This document shows positions 11,331 to 20,191 of a stretch of DNA of 64,000 nucleotides, piece by piece. Under the pieces are notes generated by a model, which saw only the letters and a list, made by a program, of their open reading frames with translations, ran no database searches and was not told where the DNA came from. This DNA is from Fulvia fulva (lineage: Eukaryota; Ascomycota; Dothideomycetes; Mycosphaerellales; Mycosphaerellaceae), in contig NC_063021.1 of NCBI RefSeq assembly GCF_020509005.1, positions 744,001 to 808,000 of the forward strand, written 5' to 3'. The position numbers were made by a program, and so were the translations under genes. Each line of letters starts with the position of its first letter. The first letter of the stretch is position 1.

Positions 11331-13248
11331 TCGCCGGACGTGGCGATGCGAATCGAAGACATCAAGCCTTGGTGGCTGCCATGTGATGTCTCTTGGTGCC
11401 GGTTAGGGCTGCGATCAAACAATGCCATGGCAAGCATTGCTGCGCCGGTGTGGCGCCTGCGATGCGCGCCTGCGTGGCGCCAAATCGCCGGAAGTGGCGA
11501 CTACAATTCAGAAGTTGGGCCACGGAGGGCGCCAAATTCTGGACTGTGCCCCGAAGCGCGAGGGACAAATCTAACAGTGCACATGTAACAGCAAACAATG
11601 ACGAGCCGAACTACTGCCGACAGCCTTGTACTTGGACGCTTGTGTCTGCACTATCACGAACTCAAGCTTCACGCCCTTGCAGTCACGGCAGCAATCATTC
11701 CGAAGATTTTATCACGCAATGCTATGTGCTGGTTGACATAGAGATTCTCGGAGAAAATTTCAACCTGCTAGGCGGCTGAATGAGGTGCGCTTGGTGGCAA
11801 GACTGGTGGACAAAAATCATATACAGCAACGAGTCAAGGAAATGGCTCTGCAGCTTACCTCACGCTATTCAATCCTCATCTCCTCTGATCACTAGCCTCC
11901 ACCACCCCTCATTGTTAAGTCCCCACTGGCAACATCGCTGCCTGTGATGGCATTGATGGTGCATTTCGATGAGGCTTACACCAACATGGCGCAGTGACTG
12001 ATGAAGCGCTACCGACAGGCGGCGCAACACCCTGTGCAACTTGCGCCGGGGAGGGCGAGAAGTTCTGCAGTCAATGGTAAGTCCCTCCGGCAACATCGTC
12101 ACCAAGTTCTGCTCACTAAACTGCCCATACCCGCCCGATACCAGTTTCCTCGTTATCATCGTATTAACCCACGCCGGATCATATGCCATCCAAGCCTTGC
12201 ACACAAGAAATCCCGCGAATTCCGCGAAAGGACTGCCCAAAGCCTCCAAGCGCTGTCGCGGGGCTTCGACGATGGCATCGTACTGGTCAAGATGACTCTC
12301 TCGAGTCTTAGAGCCGTAGTACTTCCAGGCTGTGCTACTGCCGAGCTCGGCCATGAGATCTGTCGCAGCGAACGAAGGGTGGAGATATTTGCCATTTGGG
12401 GCTGCGATGAGAGAGTCATAGTACGTTGCGCTGGTGTTGTTGGCGTGCAGAACCAGGACTGCGACGAGGTCAATGTACGCCAAGACTGCCTGCGGATCGA
12501 CTGTACCGGCGTGTTGGCGGAACTCGATGGTCTGACGTTGACCTTTAGCCAGGTTTGCGAGGTTCAGGTTCGTAGCGTGGGTGCCAAACCCCAATGCTAG
12601 AACTGCTTCGAGGCTCGGAGCGCCGATAATGCTCTTGGCCCAAGCTGCGACATTGGTCTCAGCGACCGCTTGACGAACTGTTGGGTGGCTGCAAGTGGGG
12701 TCTAGTGGGTAACGACGTTTATCGAACAGAATCCCGTCCTCGCCGTGATCAGGATCAGCGTAGTCAGCCTGCTGCCGTTGGCGATGGCGATATGCGGCAG
12801 CTACAAAATATACCGATGCAGCTGAATTGTAGGGCCTCGGCTCTTTGACAGCCAGCTCGAGTTTATCAGCCATGAGGTCTGTCTTTCTGGCATCGAAGGG
12901 GTTGGAATTGAGCGCACTACCTCCGATACGGTGTGAAGCGTGAACGCTATCGAGCTGCCTTTCGCACACGAGCCATGTGCATGCCACATGCTTGACCGTC
13001 TGGAGTACAAACCCGTCCTTGTGATTACCGACGTGAACGTGAAAGCCGCAGGTCGCGTTGACGTAGAGGAAGGGATTGCCGTCGATGCCATCAAAGCTTT
13101 CTGATAGCCTGTTGAGCACGGCAGTGATCTCTTCCTGATAGGTAATCTCGTGGATATGCGTGGTATCTTGCAGGCATCGCGTTGTTTGCATGTTGCCTCT
13201 AAGCTCGAGGACTCGGCTCTTCAGCTCGACAGAATACCAATTGTAGTA

Positions 13249-13279
13249 CAGTCCTGGGCATAGTTTTTACAACCCCTGT
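13249..13279. repeat. Left terminal inverted repeat of Tc1/mariner element
   Basis: 31 bp beginning CAGTCCTGGGCATAG; the exact inverse occurs at 14460-14490. Preceded by the TA duplication. Confidence 0.95.
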
Positions 13280-13328
13280 TCTTCCACCTTTCCTCATTAG
13301 GAAGGATGTATCCACTGCTTGGCGTAGC

Positions 13329-14357
13329 TCACCACCTGGTGTGTCCTCCATTGTTGGCTATTACTGCCTCGCAGCGTTCTCGCATACTCTTGCATATACG
13401 TTGTATGTCCTCAGGTGTGAGCTTGGCCCATTCAATCTTGATAGCAGCTATTACCTCATCTCGTGTTGTAGGAAAATGAGCACCTACCCTATGCTTAAGA
13501 AGAGCCCATAGATTCTCAATAGGGTTGAGATCTGGTGAATTGGCTGGCCATTCCATAAGGTGTAGGCCCTTCTCCTTAAATAGACTCACCGTTGCCTTCG
13601 CCTTGTGGATTGAGGCGTTGTCTTGCATAACAATGCAGTCCTGCGAGCCTGTTGACACTCGCTGCTTCTCAATTGCCGTGTGGATAAGAGGGACAATCTG
13701 GCTGCGATACACCTCACCGTCGACAGAGCCCTTCTCGAGTATATGGACTTCCATAGGTCCATCTGCAGAGATACAGCCCCATATCATACAGGCTGAGAAC
13801 TTGCGGAAGCGTGCTGTAAGACAGTGTTCGTAATAAGCCTCATCTGCCCTGCGTGTCACATAGACCTGTCCGAATATTCCACACCTGAATGAAGCTTCAT
13901 CTGTCCAAAGAACCTGAGCCCACTGTTCCACTGTCCATTTAATATGAGCCCTTGCCCATCGAAGCCGTGCCTCCTTGTGTTTCTCAGTCAACAACGGCTT
14001 ACGTGTTGCGACATATCGTGAGAAGCCCTCCTTCTCAAACGCAGCTCTTACTGTCCGGACGTCGCTGAAGATGCCCTCTATCGCGGCAATCTGTTCGTAT
14101 CGCAGGCGGCGGCTGTTGGCATCAGTGGTGGCTCGATGGACAAGTCGCTGACGCTTGGAGGTGTTGATTACAGGTGGTGGGCCTCTCTTCTTCGGTGTGG
14201 AAGGTGGCACTCTTTCAAGTCGTGAGATTACTGAAGAGACAGAGCCTTTGTTAGTGTGAAGGGCGTCTGCAATCTGCTGCAGCGGCCAGTGGGCGTGTTT
14301 GTGAAGAGACCACATCTCGCCCTTCTCGAATTCGGTAAAGACGCGTCCCTTCGGCAT
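13329..14357 (-). CDS. Tc1-type DD34E transposase
   Basis: 342 residues from the ATG at 14357, with no stop or frameshift; the frame also continues upstream through TIR-adjacent sequence into the host gene. The N-terminal helix-turn-helix pair (FEKGEMWSLHKHAHWPLQQI, then a basic linker with GPPPV and a second HTH) precedes the DDE domain. Catalytic residues are D in LWTDEASF, D in VMQDNASIHKA and E in SPDLNPIENLW, with 34 residues between the last two, the Tc1 spacing. WGCISADG and GHT at the end are also typical. It should cut and paste the element at TA sites. Looks functional. Confidence 0.93.
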   Translation of the reverse strand: MPKGRVFTEFEKGEMWSLHKHAHWPLQQIADALHTNKGSVSSVISRLERVPPSTPKKRGPPPVINTSKRQRLVHRATTDANSRRLRYEQIAAIEGIFSDVRTVRAAFEKEGFSRYVATRKPLLTEKHKEARLRWARAHIKWTVEQWAQVLWTDEASFRCGIFGQVYVTRRADEAYYEHCLTARFRKFSACMIWGCISADGPMEVHILEKGSVDGEVYRSQIVPLIHTAIEKQRVSTGSQDCIVMQDNASIHKAKATVSLFKEKGLHLMEWPANSPDLNPIENLWALLKHRVGAHFPTTRDEVIAAIKIEWAKLTPEDIQRICKSMRERCEAVIANNGGHTRW

Positions 14358-14459
14358 GGTGGCGATAGATAGCGCGTGTGTGAGTGTGTGGATAATGAGA
14401 TTGAAGGTAGCAACACCTTCTGAGATGGACATGGATAGCCGGAAGGGGTTAGCGTAAAT

Positions 14460-14490
14460 ACAGGGGTTGTAAAAACTATGCCCAGGACTG
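14460..14490. repeat. Right terminal inverted repeat of Tc1/mariner element
   Basis: Perfect 31-bp inverse of 13249-13279, followed by TA at 14491-14492. Confidence 0.95.
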
Positions 14491-14855
14491 TATTTCTGTG
14501 CATCACTGTTCAAGACCTCGCATTCTTCATTCACGATTCTGACTGTCTTATCAATGGTGACCTCCCAGTTGCTGCATTCGTTGTCGTTGGGGTTGGCATG
14601 AGATTGAGCCAATTCCGAATCTTGCGCGGACGAGCCAGGGGCAGGGGGAGCCGTGTCGGCCTTGAGGTCGAGCCGGACAGGTAAGGTGAACTGATGAGTC
14701 TTGCCACACGTTGCGCACTTCGCGGTCAAAGACTTCCGAAGCGCAGTGTGCACAAGTTTAGCGCCGCGAAATCGCTCGGGCATAGGCGTGGCCTGCTCCA
14801 GGATGATGAATTCGAACTCAGTACCGAGAGTGATACTAAGCTCAGGAGCACTCAT

Positions 14856-16074
14856 CGCGGCTCTCTGCCAACGGGCAGCTTCGCTTGCTAGTGTTGCTTG
14901 ACAAGTGTGTCCCGGGTAGGTCCTCGGTCAAATTGAGTCGCTTGAGGTATGCTCTGGTCGGCCTATTGAGACAAGCGATAAATATGGAACGCTAGAAGTA
15001 CAGTGGGACCTCGTGACAATGTGCTCAGGATGTAGTCCTTTGGGGCGTCAAATGACACATCCGCATGCACATGTCGCGTGGATGCCGCTCGCTCCACAAT
15101 AGGAGGTGAATGTTCAGCAAAATGGCTTGGCATCCATGGGTGCCGTTAATTGCCGTGGACGCCTCTGCGAAACATGCGATCTGACCACCATCCACATCCA
15201 GGGCCAGCTGGTTGATGGTTCCCTCCCAACGTGCTTGGTGTATACATCTGCGAGATGGATATACGACCAATTCAGCCATCTCTTGAGCGAGCATGGGCAA
15301 GGGTTGGTGACAAAGTACGTTCCCGGCTTGGGTCTCGACTTTAGTTCTTGGAATGCTGTCTGATGGGCGTATAGCCGTCGATTATACATATGGCGAAGAG
15401 GTGAAAGCTCATTTGTATCGGTACGGCCTTGCTGCTTAGCTACATGCTAGTGTGTTCGGCAAAGACTTTTGCTTTAATCAGAAGTCGAAGCGGTCGGCGG
15501 CAATTGATATTGTCACCTGGCCACGGGGTTTATTGGTGGACCTCAGGAGTGGGCAATGTTCCGGCATCAGGTCCTTGTATGTGCACACGCTGGATGCTTT
15601 GCTGTAAGACAACCTTCGTCCTTGGTATGCTCCATGTGTCACACAGCGTAAGACAGCGCTGATCCCTAAGGTTGTTGTACATGTGTCTCGCATCATCTAG
15701 CATCATGCTCGACGCCCCGGGGCCCTAGCTGTCGTGACCTGACACTTGCCTGGACGAGATGCCTACAGACCCGTTCGCATGAGAGCGACCAAAGTTGGAA
15801 AATGTTATTGAATGCAAAGCCAAGTATGCTTCGCCTTCGAAACTACCCGCCTCTACCCACCATGCCATCTCATCAAAGTACACAACGCTATCATTATGCA
15901 GTTCGCCTTCGACCAGATCGACTGTAATCTCTGGTAGGCCGTCGCAAAAGTGATATCTCTATAACACAACACGAAAAGCAGCACCGCACAAAATCATCCG
16001 CTCAAACCCCATCCCAGACGGCCCTAAAGGCACGTCAAAACCCTCCCCAACGCCTTCCCAGTCGACCTGAAACC
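14856..16074. other. Intergenic region, 1.2 kb, no gene recognised
   Basis: Upstream region of the amidoligase gene and downstream region of the SP-RING gene. Short open frames on both strands (for example 15106-15363) have no start context, domain or splice partner that I can support. Confidence 0.4.
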
Positions 16075-19000
16075 CTAGTCGAGCTCAATCACAATTGGTG
16101 GAGGTTTCGGCGCCGCCTTCGGTATCGCAGCTGGTGGCGGCATGCTATTGCTGCCCTCGCGATCGAGACTGGGCGATCGCACACCGGTAGCCTCTTCAAT
16201 TTTGGGCTTCCACGAGCCATCTGCCTCGACGATGATGGCTCTTGTGTCCAGAAGGTCATTGTTGGCAAGTTCTTCCCGAACTTGCTGCATGAAGCCATCG
16301 ACAAGCAGCATCTGTGGACGCACGTCACCGCGGCAGAGAGGACAGCGCCAACAGTCTACGACAGCTGGTGAGCCCGGTGTAGGGCGCTTGCACATGCTCA
16401 AAAAGGTCTCCAGATCGAAGCAGTCTTTGTGCAAACATGTTGCGCCACGGACCGGCGTATCGAAGACCCTACAGCCAGAGTATGGGTCGGTCAGCTTGAT
16501 TGTCATCGTGCTCGAAATCACTGCCAAGTCGTCGTCGCCATCGTCTTGTCCTGATAGGGATCTCTTGATTGTGGTCAATGACTGCTCGGCTGTAACATGA
16601 GATAGCTGCCTCGCGATACTGTCGTGACTCATAAAGCTAATCACCTCAACAGCTACTGCGTACGCACGTTTCTCGGTCTTTTTGCTACTGCATGAGATCC
16701 TAAGAGTGTTCTCTCCAGTTTTGACCAGATCAGTAAGGTTAATTGGCAAGTAGCGACCATGGTGTAATTTGCGGCGAGCTTCGAGCTTGACACCATTGCA
16801 TTCGAAGGAGATCTCCTCAGGCCAGTGGTTGTCGGCTGTCACCCATGCACTCTCCGACTCGAATCCAGCTTTGGGCAATTCTGAGCACCGCAGGCGGAGC
16901 ATCAATGATTGCTCATCCACGACATTGATCGAAGACGGGCTGGCCTTAGCGAGTCGCTCCGCAATAGGTGGCGTGACGTCAAATGGAATGGTGTGCCATG
17001 GTGAGGTCCTGTCCAACGTCGTGGGAGGCAAAGTGAAGCCAACAACATGCCTATACATACGCGAGGCTATCGCACCGACCTTTGTGTTGGTAAGTACTGG
17101 GCTGCGGAGATGTGCTTGGTGTAGTGCGGACCGTATTGGGTCAGGCTGCGTCGGTTGGGGACGATATCCCTCCTGGCTGCCCGGATATAGTAGTTTTGAG
17201 CGGCCGTACATCACTCCCGGAGCATGCATTGCTCGCGCGCTGACAGGCGGTCGTCTTGCGGTAAGATTCATGAGCCCTGCTTGATACTGCCGTGGCTGCT
17301 GAGGCATCAAAGGAGATATGGCTTGAGCTGTTGCTTGACTTTGACGATCTGGACGTGCGTGACCCTGAGCCTGAGTAAAGCGGTTCAGCAGTTGTTGATG
17401 ATAGGACGCTTGCTGATGCTGATCCGCGCTTTGTGGTTGCTGAAGAAGTCGACTTGGCGCTGCTGGTGATGGACCAGGATTCGTCGGAGTCCTCGAGAAA
17501 AAGTCTAGCACTTCTGAAGGTATCCTGAAGTCAGCGGCATCTCGTCCCTGCTTCCTGCCCTCTCGCCATCGAGTCCAAATAGCCGCAAGTTTGGTGTATG
17601 CGTCGCTCTTTTCGCGGCTGCTTCGCCTGTACCGATGTTTTTGCCAAGCAATTTGGTCAAGCTCATGTATCTTCTCCACAGCACTCATCAACGGTATCTC
17701 CTGGGGACCATATAGCATACGCGTGATGGCCCGAGATATGGTCGTTTGGAGCACTGGGCTATGGACGTTGAGGTTCTCCGCCAGATCTTGGACGAGCGGA
17801 GGCACCTGCAACTCTTTGCATCGCGCCACTAGGCTGTCCCACTGCGCAGGCATCTTATGCAAGAATGCTTTGATCGATTGTAGTCTCATCTCGTATATCT
17901 CCCGAGCCCCTGATTGATCCGAATAGATGTGCATGATCGGCTCCGGGAAGTTCTCGAAGAACTGTAGTAAACCAGGGCTGATTTCTGTATTGTGGCACAG
18001 AAGAATGCTAAGGTAGTCCCAGCATCTCGAATCCAGGTTCAGAACGGACTGAGGCAGATTTCTCCGGTTTCCAGAGCGGGCACAGAACAGTTGACTTGTC
18101 ATCTGGTAGAACCAGTCCTCCTTGTGAACAGCCTCGCGCAAGAGGATTAGGCGACCAGTTTCTGTGTGCGACAAAGTGTAGTTGGGATTGTTCTCAACCG
18201 ACGACAGTCGCTGAAGCAACACATTGGCCTGTATGCGCGACGCCTGGAGCTGATGTGGCTGCGCAGGGGTGTGGAGAGGCTGCCTAGTGGTTTGCATGAC
18301 TGGAGAGATGTCGGGCGGCAGTTGGCCCTGGTTGATGGAGCCTCGTTGAACGTGGCGCGAATTCGTGTGTGCGTGGCCACGCACAATAGGCAGGATGGGC
18401 TGAGCTTCACCAGACTGCTGGAAGTGATGTTGTTGCGCAAAGAGCTGCTGTGTCGGCGACATGACGACAGGCGACGCAGAGACTGACGCTCGTGTGGTTG
18501 GTGCTATCCAGGAATCAGTATGTTGCCTAGCATGACCCAGTGAGGGTCGACTTCGCCGTTGCTGAAGCTGGTGGTCTGCCAGCGTGGGAGAATCGGTGTT
18601 GTTCTCGTCACTGGGTGCGGGAGAAGGCAAGCCTGGTTGTGCAGCTGGCCGAGGCATCGTGTTGGCGTCCATCGACTTCCTTCCGCTCGTGCTCACGGAT
18701 GGTGTTGGCATCGTTGGCATTGGCATTGGCACCTCATATTGCACCAGGCTGGGCGGTTGCGGGCGTTGGGCAGACCGCGACGTTGGCCGTTGTTGCTGCA
18801 TTTGGACCATCTGGACAGGGTCGGCTGTTGGTGTGGAAGGCGCGTTGCTCGCACTTGCCGTTGCGTGGCTCACTCGAGGGCTTAACGCTGCCGGCGTGTT
18901 GAACGGCGATGTGCCGTTTGTGCTCAGATGCGATACCCGGCTTCCTGCATCCATCGTTTGTATTCCGTTTGCACTCTGCTGTACAAGCCCATGCATCCAT

Positions 19001-19119
19001 CTATTTTGCCTCGAATTGGTGAAGTACTGTAGCGTCGCATTGCTCTGAGCAATCGCGTCCGCTGTCGGGACGTTATCCGTTCGACGCCTTTTGGTAGGTG
19101 GATCTCCGTCGACGACCAT
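16075..19119 (-). CDS. SP-RING (MIZ) zinc-finger protein, probable E3 SUMO ligase
   Basis: Single exon, 1014 residues. A Gln/Pro/Ser-rich N-terminal half (basic KRRR motif near residue 10) leads to a folded region (about 330-560) and a long linker. The C-terminal SP-RING reads TCLHKDCFDLETFL..CWRCPLC, with zinc ligands around C895, H897, C900, C923-C929. SP-RING proteins of the Siz/PIAS/Zmiz type transfer SUMO from Ubc9 to nuclear substrates. No SAP domain is visible at the N-terminus, so it looks closer to Zmiz-like proteins than to Siz1. The protein ends in PPIVIELD, which fits a SUMO-interacting motif (hydrophobic core followed by acid). The ligase function is inferred from the domain. Confidence 0.88.
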   Translation of the reverse strand: MVVDGDPPTKRRRTDNVPTADAIAQSNATLQYFTNSRQNRWMHGLVQQSANGIQTMDAGSRVSHLSTNGTSPFNTPAALSPRVSHATASASNAPSTPTADPVQMVQMQQQRPTSRSAQRPQPPSLVQYEVPMPMPTMPTPSVSTSGRKSMDANTMPRPAAQPGLPSPAPSDENNTDSPTLADHQLQQRRSRPSLGHARQHTDSWIAPTTRASVSASPVVMSPTQQLFAQQHHFQQSGEAQPILPIVRGHAHTNSRHVQRGSINQGQLPPDISPVMQTTRQPLHTPAQPHQLQASRIQANVLLQRLSSVENNPNYTLSHTETGRLILLREAVHKEDWFYQMTSQLFCARSGNRRNLPQSVLNLDSRCWDYLSILLCHNTEISPGLLQFFENFPEPIMHIYSDQSGAREIYEMRLQSIKAFLHKMPAQWDSLVARCKELQVPPLVQDLAENLNVHSPVLQTTISRAITRMLYGPQEIPLMSAVEKIHELDQIAWQKHRYRRSSREKSDAYTKLAAIWTRWREGRKQGRDAADFRIPSEVLDFFSRTPTNPGPSPAAPSRLLQQPQSADQHQQASYHQQLLNRFTQAQGHARPDRQSQATAQAISPLMPQQPRQYQAGLMNLTARRPPVSARAMHAPGVMYGRSKLLYPGSQEGYRPQPTQPDPIRSALHQAHLRSPVLTNTKVGAIASRMYRHVVGFTLPPTTLDRTSPWHTIPFDVTPPIAERLAKASPSSINVVDEQSLMLRLRCSELPKAGFESESAWVTADNHWPEEISFECNGVKLEARRKLHHGRYLPINLTDLVKTGENTLRISCSSKKTEKRAYAVAVEVISFMSHDSIARQLSHVTAEQSLTTIKRSLSGQDDGDDDLAVISSTMTIKLTDPYSGCRVFDTPVRGATCLHKDCFDLETFLSMCKRPTPGSPAVVDCWRCPLCRGDVRPQMLLVDGFMQQVREELANNDLLDTRAIIVEADGSWKPKIEEATGVRSPSLDREGSNSMPPPAAIPKAAPKPPPIVIELD

Positions 19120-20191
19120 GTTTGCGCATGGGTATGCTTCGAGGTATAGGCATAGGTTTTAACGATAGTAGCAATAGTGCGCAGTCAAGGTGAGCATGAG
19201 GCAGGCCAGGCGTGCCAGGTCCTCCCTCCTCCCTCCTTCCTTATCGTGTTCGAGCCTGCCTTATGGGGCACAGCCAAAGTCTCGAGGAAGGCGATCAGGA
19301 AGGACGTATGCGCTCGGTGGAAGTATGCTCGTGGGGAGGAATGGATGCTGCTTAAGAATGCAGAGTGCAGTAGTTCTATCGCATGTGGGGAACGAGAAGT
19401 ACATGTAGGACGCAAGGACGCCCTTCTCGTGGTCTGCAGTTCACGTTCCAACGGTAGACTAATGCATTCGGTCATTGCTCGGGCTCAAGAATGTGACAGG
19501 TCCCATTTCGTCGTCTTTGTCTGCCTTATCGACGCATGAACGATGAGGCGCTTCTGAGCACACCATCTGCGCATTTGTGTAGCTGCAATCAAGCAAGATG
19601 GGGTGGTTGCTTGGAGTTTCTTTGAATGAGAGCCGTGCTGCGTGCAGGTGATGAGGGCCCCCCTGTAGGTCCTAGCGTACGATGACTAGTACTAGGTAAC
19701 TACGGTAGGCGGGATCTGGCCCGACCCAATGCACCTGCACTTGCGCGACTCAAGACGTGTGACCGTCTGAAGCAATGTTCATCACCTCTCACACGCTCCC
19801 ATCTACAACTTACTTGGCTAGACGGATTACTGCTGGTCTTGCTGTAATTCTGTTACTCTAATCATTACTTGCACATTGCTGCTCTGAGCACTACTACCGA
19901 CTCCGCGTCTGAGCCGCCATTTACGTGTACCGTGTACCGCATCGTCCAATTGCACCCCAACACGTTCGCGCAACCCGATCCCAGCACCGCATCCTCGAGG
20001 CCCATCCGTAGCGCTCTCGCGACCATACCACATCTGCACCGCAGCTTGCGCGAACGATATGCGGTGATCATGAAACGGCTGTAGAGCGATAATCAATCAT
20101 TGCTCGGATCCACACCCGCCCCACCAGCATATGTGCTGCGGCGCTGCAGCCAGCATTCACGACCAAGTCGCAAGGCCAACGCTGAGCTACG
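19120..20191. promoter_or_regulatory. Divergent intergenic region between SP-RING and Boi-like genes
   Basis: About 1.07 kb with the promoters of two divergent genes. No coding exon recognised. Confidence 0.45.

Larger units (their letters stand above)
10204..11868. repeat. Hairpin- and repeat-rich gene-free island
   Basis: No convincing gene in 1.66 kb. The stretch is packed with perfect short inverted repeats and with degenerate copies of two related 23-25 bp motifs. One family begins GCCACGGAGGGC and ends TTCTG (10944-10966, 11519-11541, with a looser copy GCGCCGGGGAGGGC.. at 12043-12067). The other begins GCCCCGAAG and ends TTCT or ATCT (11001-11025, 11548-11572). A further loose copy spans about 10571-10612. 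Open frames here are broken by these repeats and look like chance. The island touches the 3' end of the transposon-split amidoligase gene. Confidence 0.6.
13249..14490 (-). mobile_element. Complete Tc1/mariner element with perfect TIRs and TA duplication
   Basis: 1242 bp, bounded by 31-bp perfect terminal inverted repeats (13249-13279 and 14460-14490; both begin CAGTCCTGGGCATAG). It is flanked by TA at 13247-13248 and 14491-14492, the expected target duplication. It carries one uninterrupted DD34E transposase. Identical TIRs, intact coding sequence and an otherwise intact host gene point to a recent insertion. Confidence 0.95.
11869..14855 (-). pseudogene. Amidoligase_2 family gene interrupted by a Tc1/mariner insertion
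   Basis: Host coding pieces are 14491..14855 (N-terminal) and 11869..13248 (rest), read right to left. The N-terminal piece has the GTEFEF motif; the second piece has CGFHVHVG and IEFRQHAGT, the conserved acid and histidine motifs of the fungal putative amidoligase family (ATP-grasp-like glutamine-synthetase fold, predicted peptide/amide ligase, substrate unknown). The element sits at a TA inside a Tyr codon. Read across one TA copy, the two host pieces are in the same frame without a stop, so the gene was intact until the insertion. The last ~60 residues are basic and low quality and overlap a copy of the neighbouring repeat motif; a GTATGG..CTGCAG intron around 12067-12135 is possible. With the element present the protein is split and probably non-functional. 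Confidence 0.85.

Noticed and set aside
11393..11779. Open frames inside the hairpin island
   Set aside because: They consist of the repeat motifs and palindromes and lack any ordered peptide.
12001..12600. Plus-strand frame of 199 codons opposite the amidoligase
   Set aside because: It is the complement of conserved amidoligase motifs (EFRQH region) and has no features of its own.
14357..14855. Transposase extended to 14855 as one 508-residue protein
   Set aside because: The N-terminal 120 residues are the amidoligase start; the frame is continuous only because the insertion happened to keep phase across the TIR.
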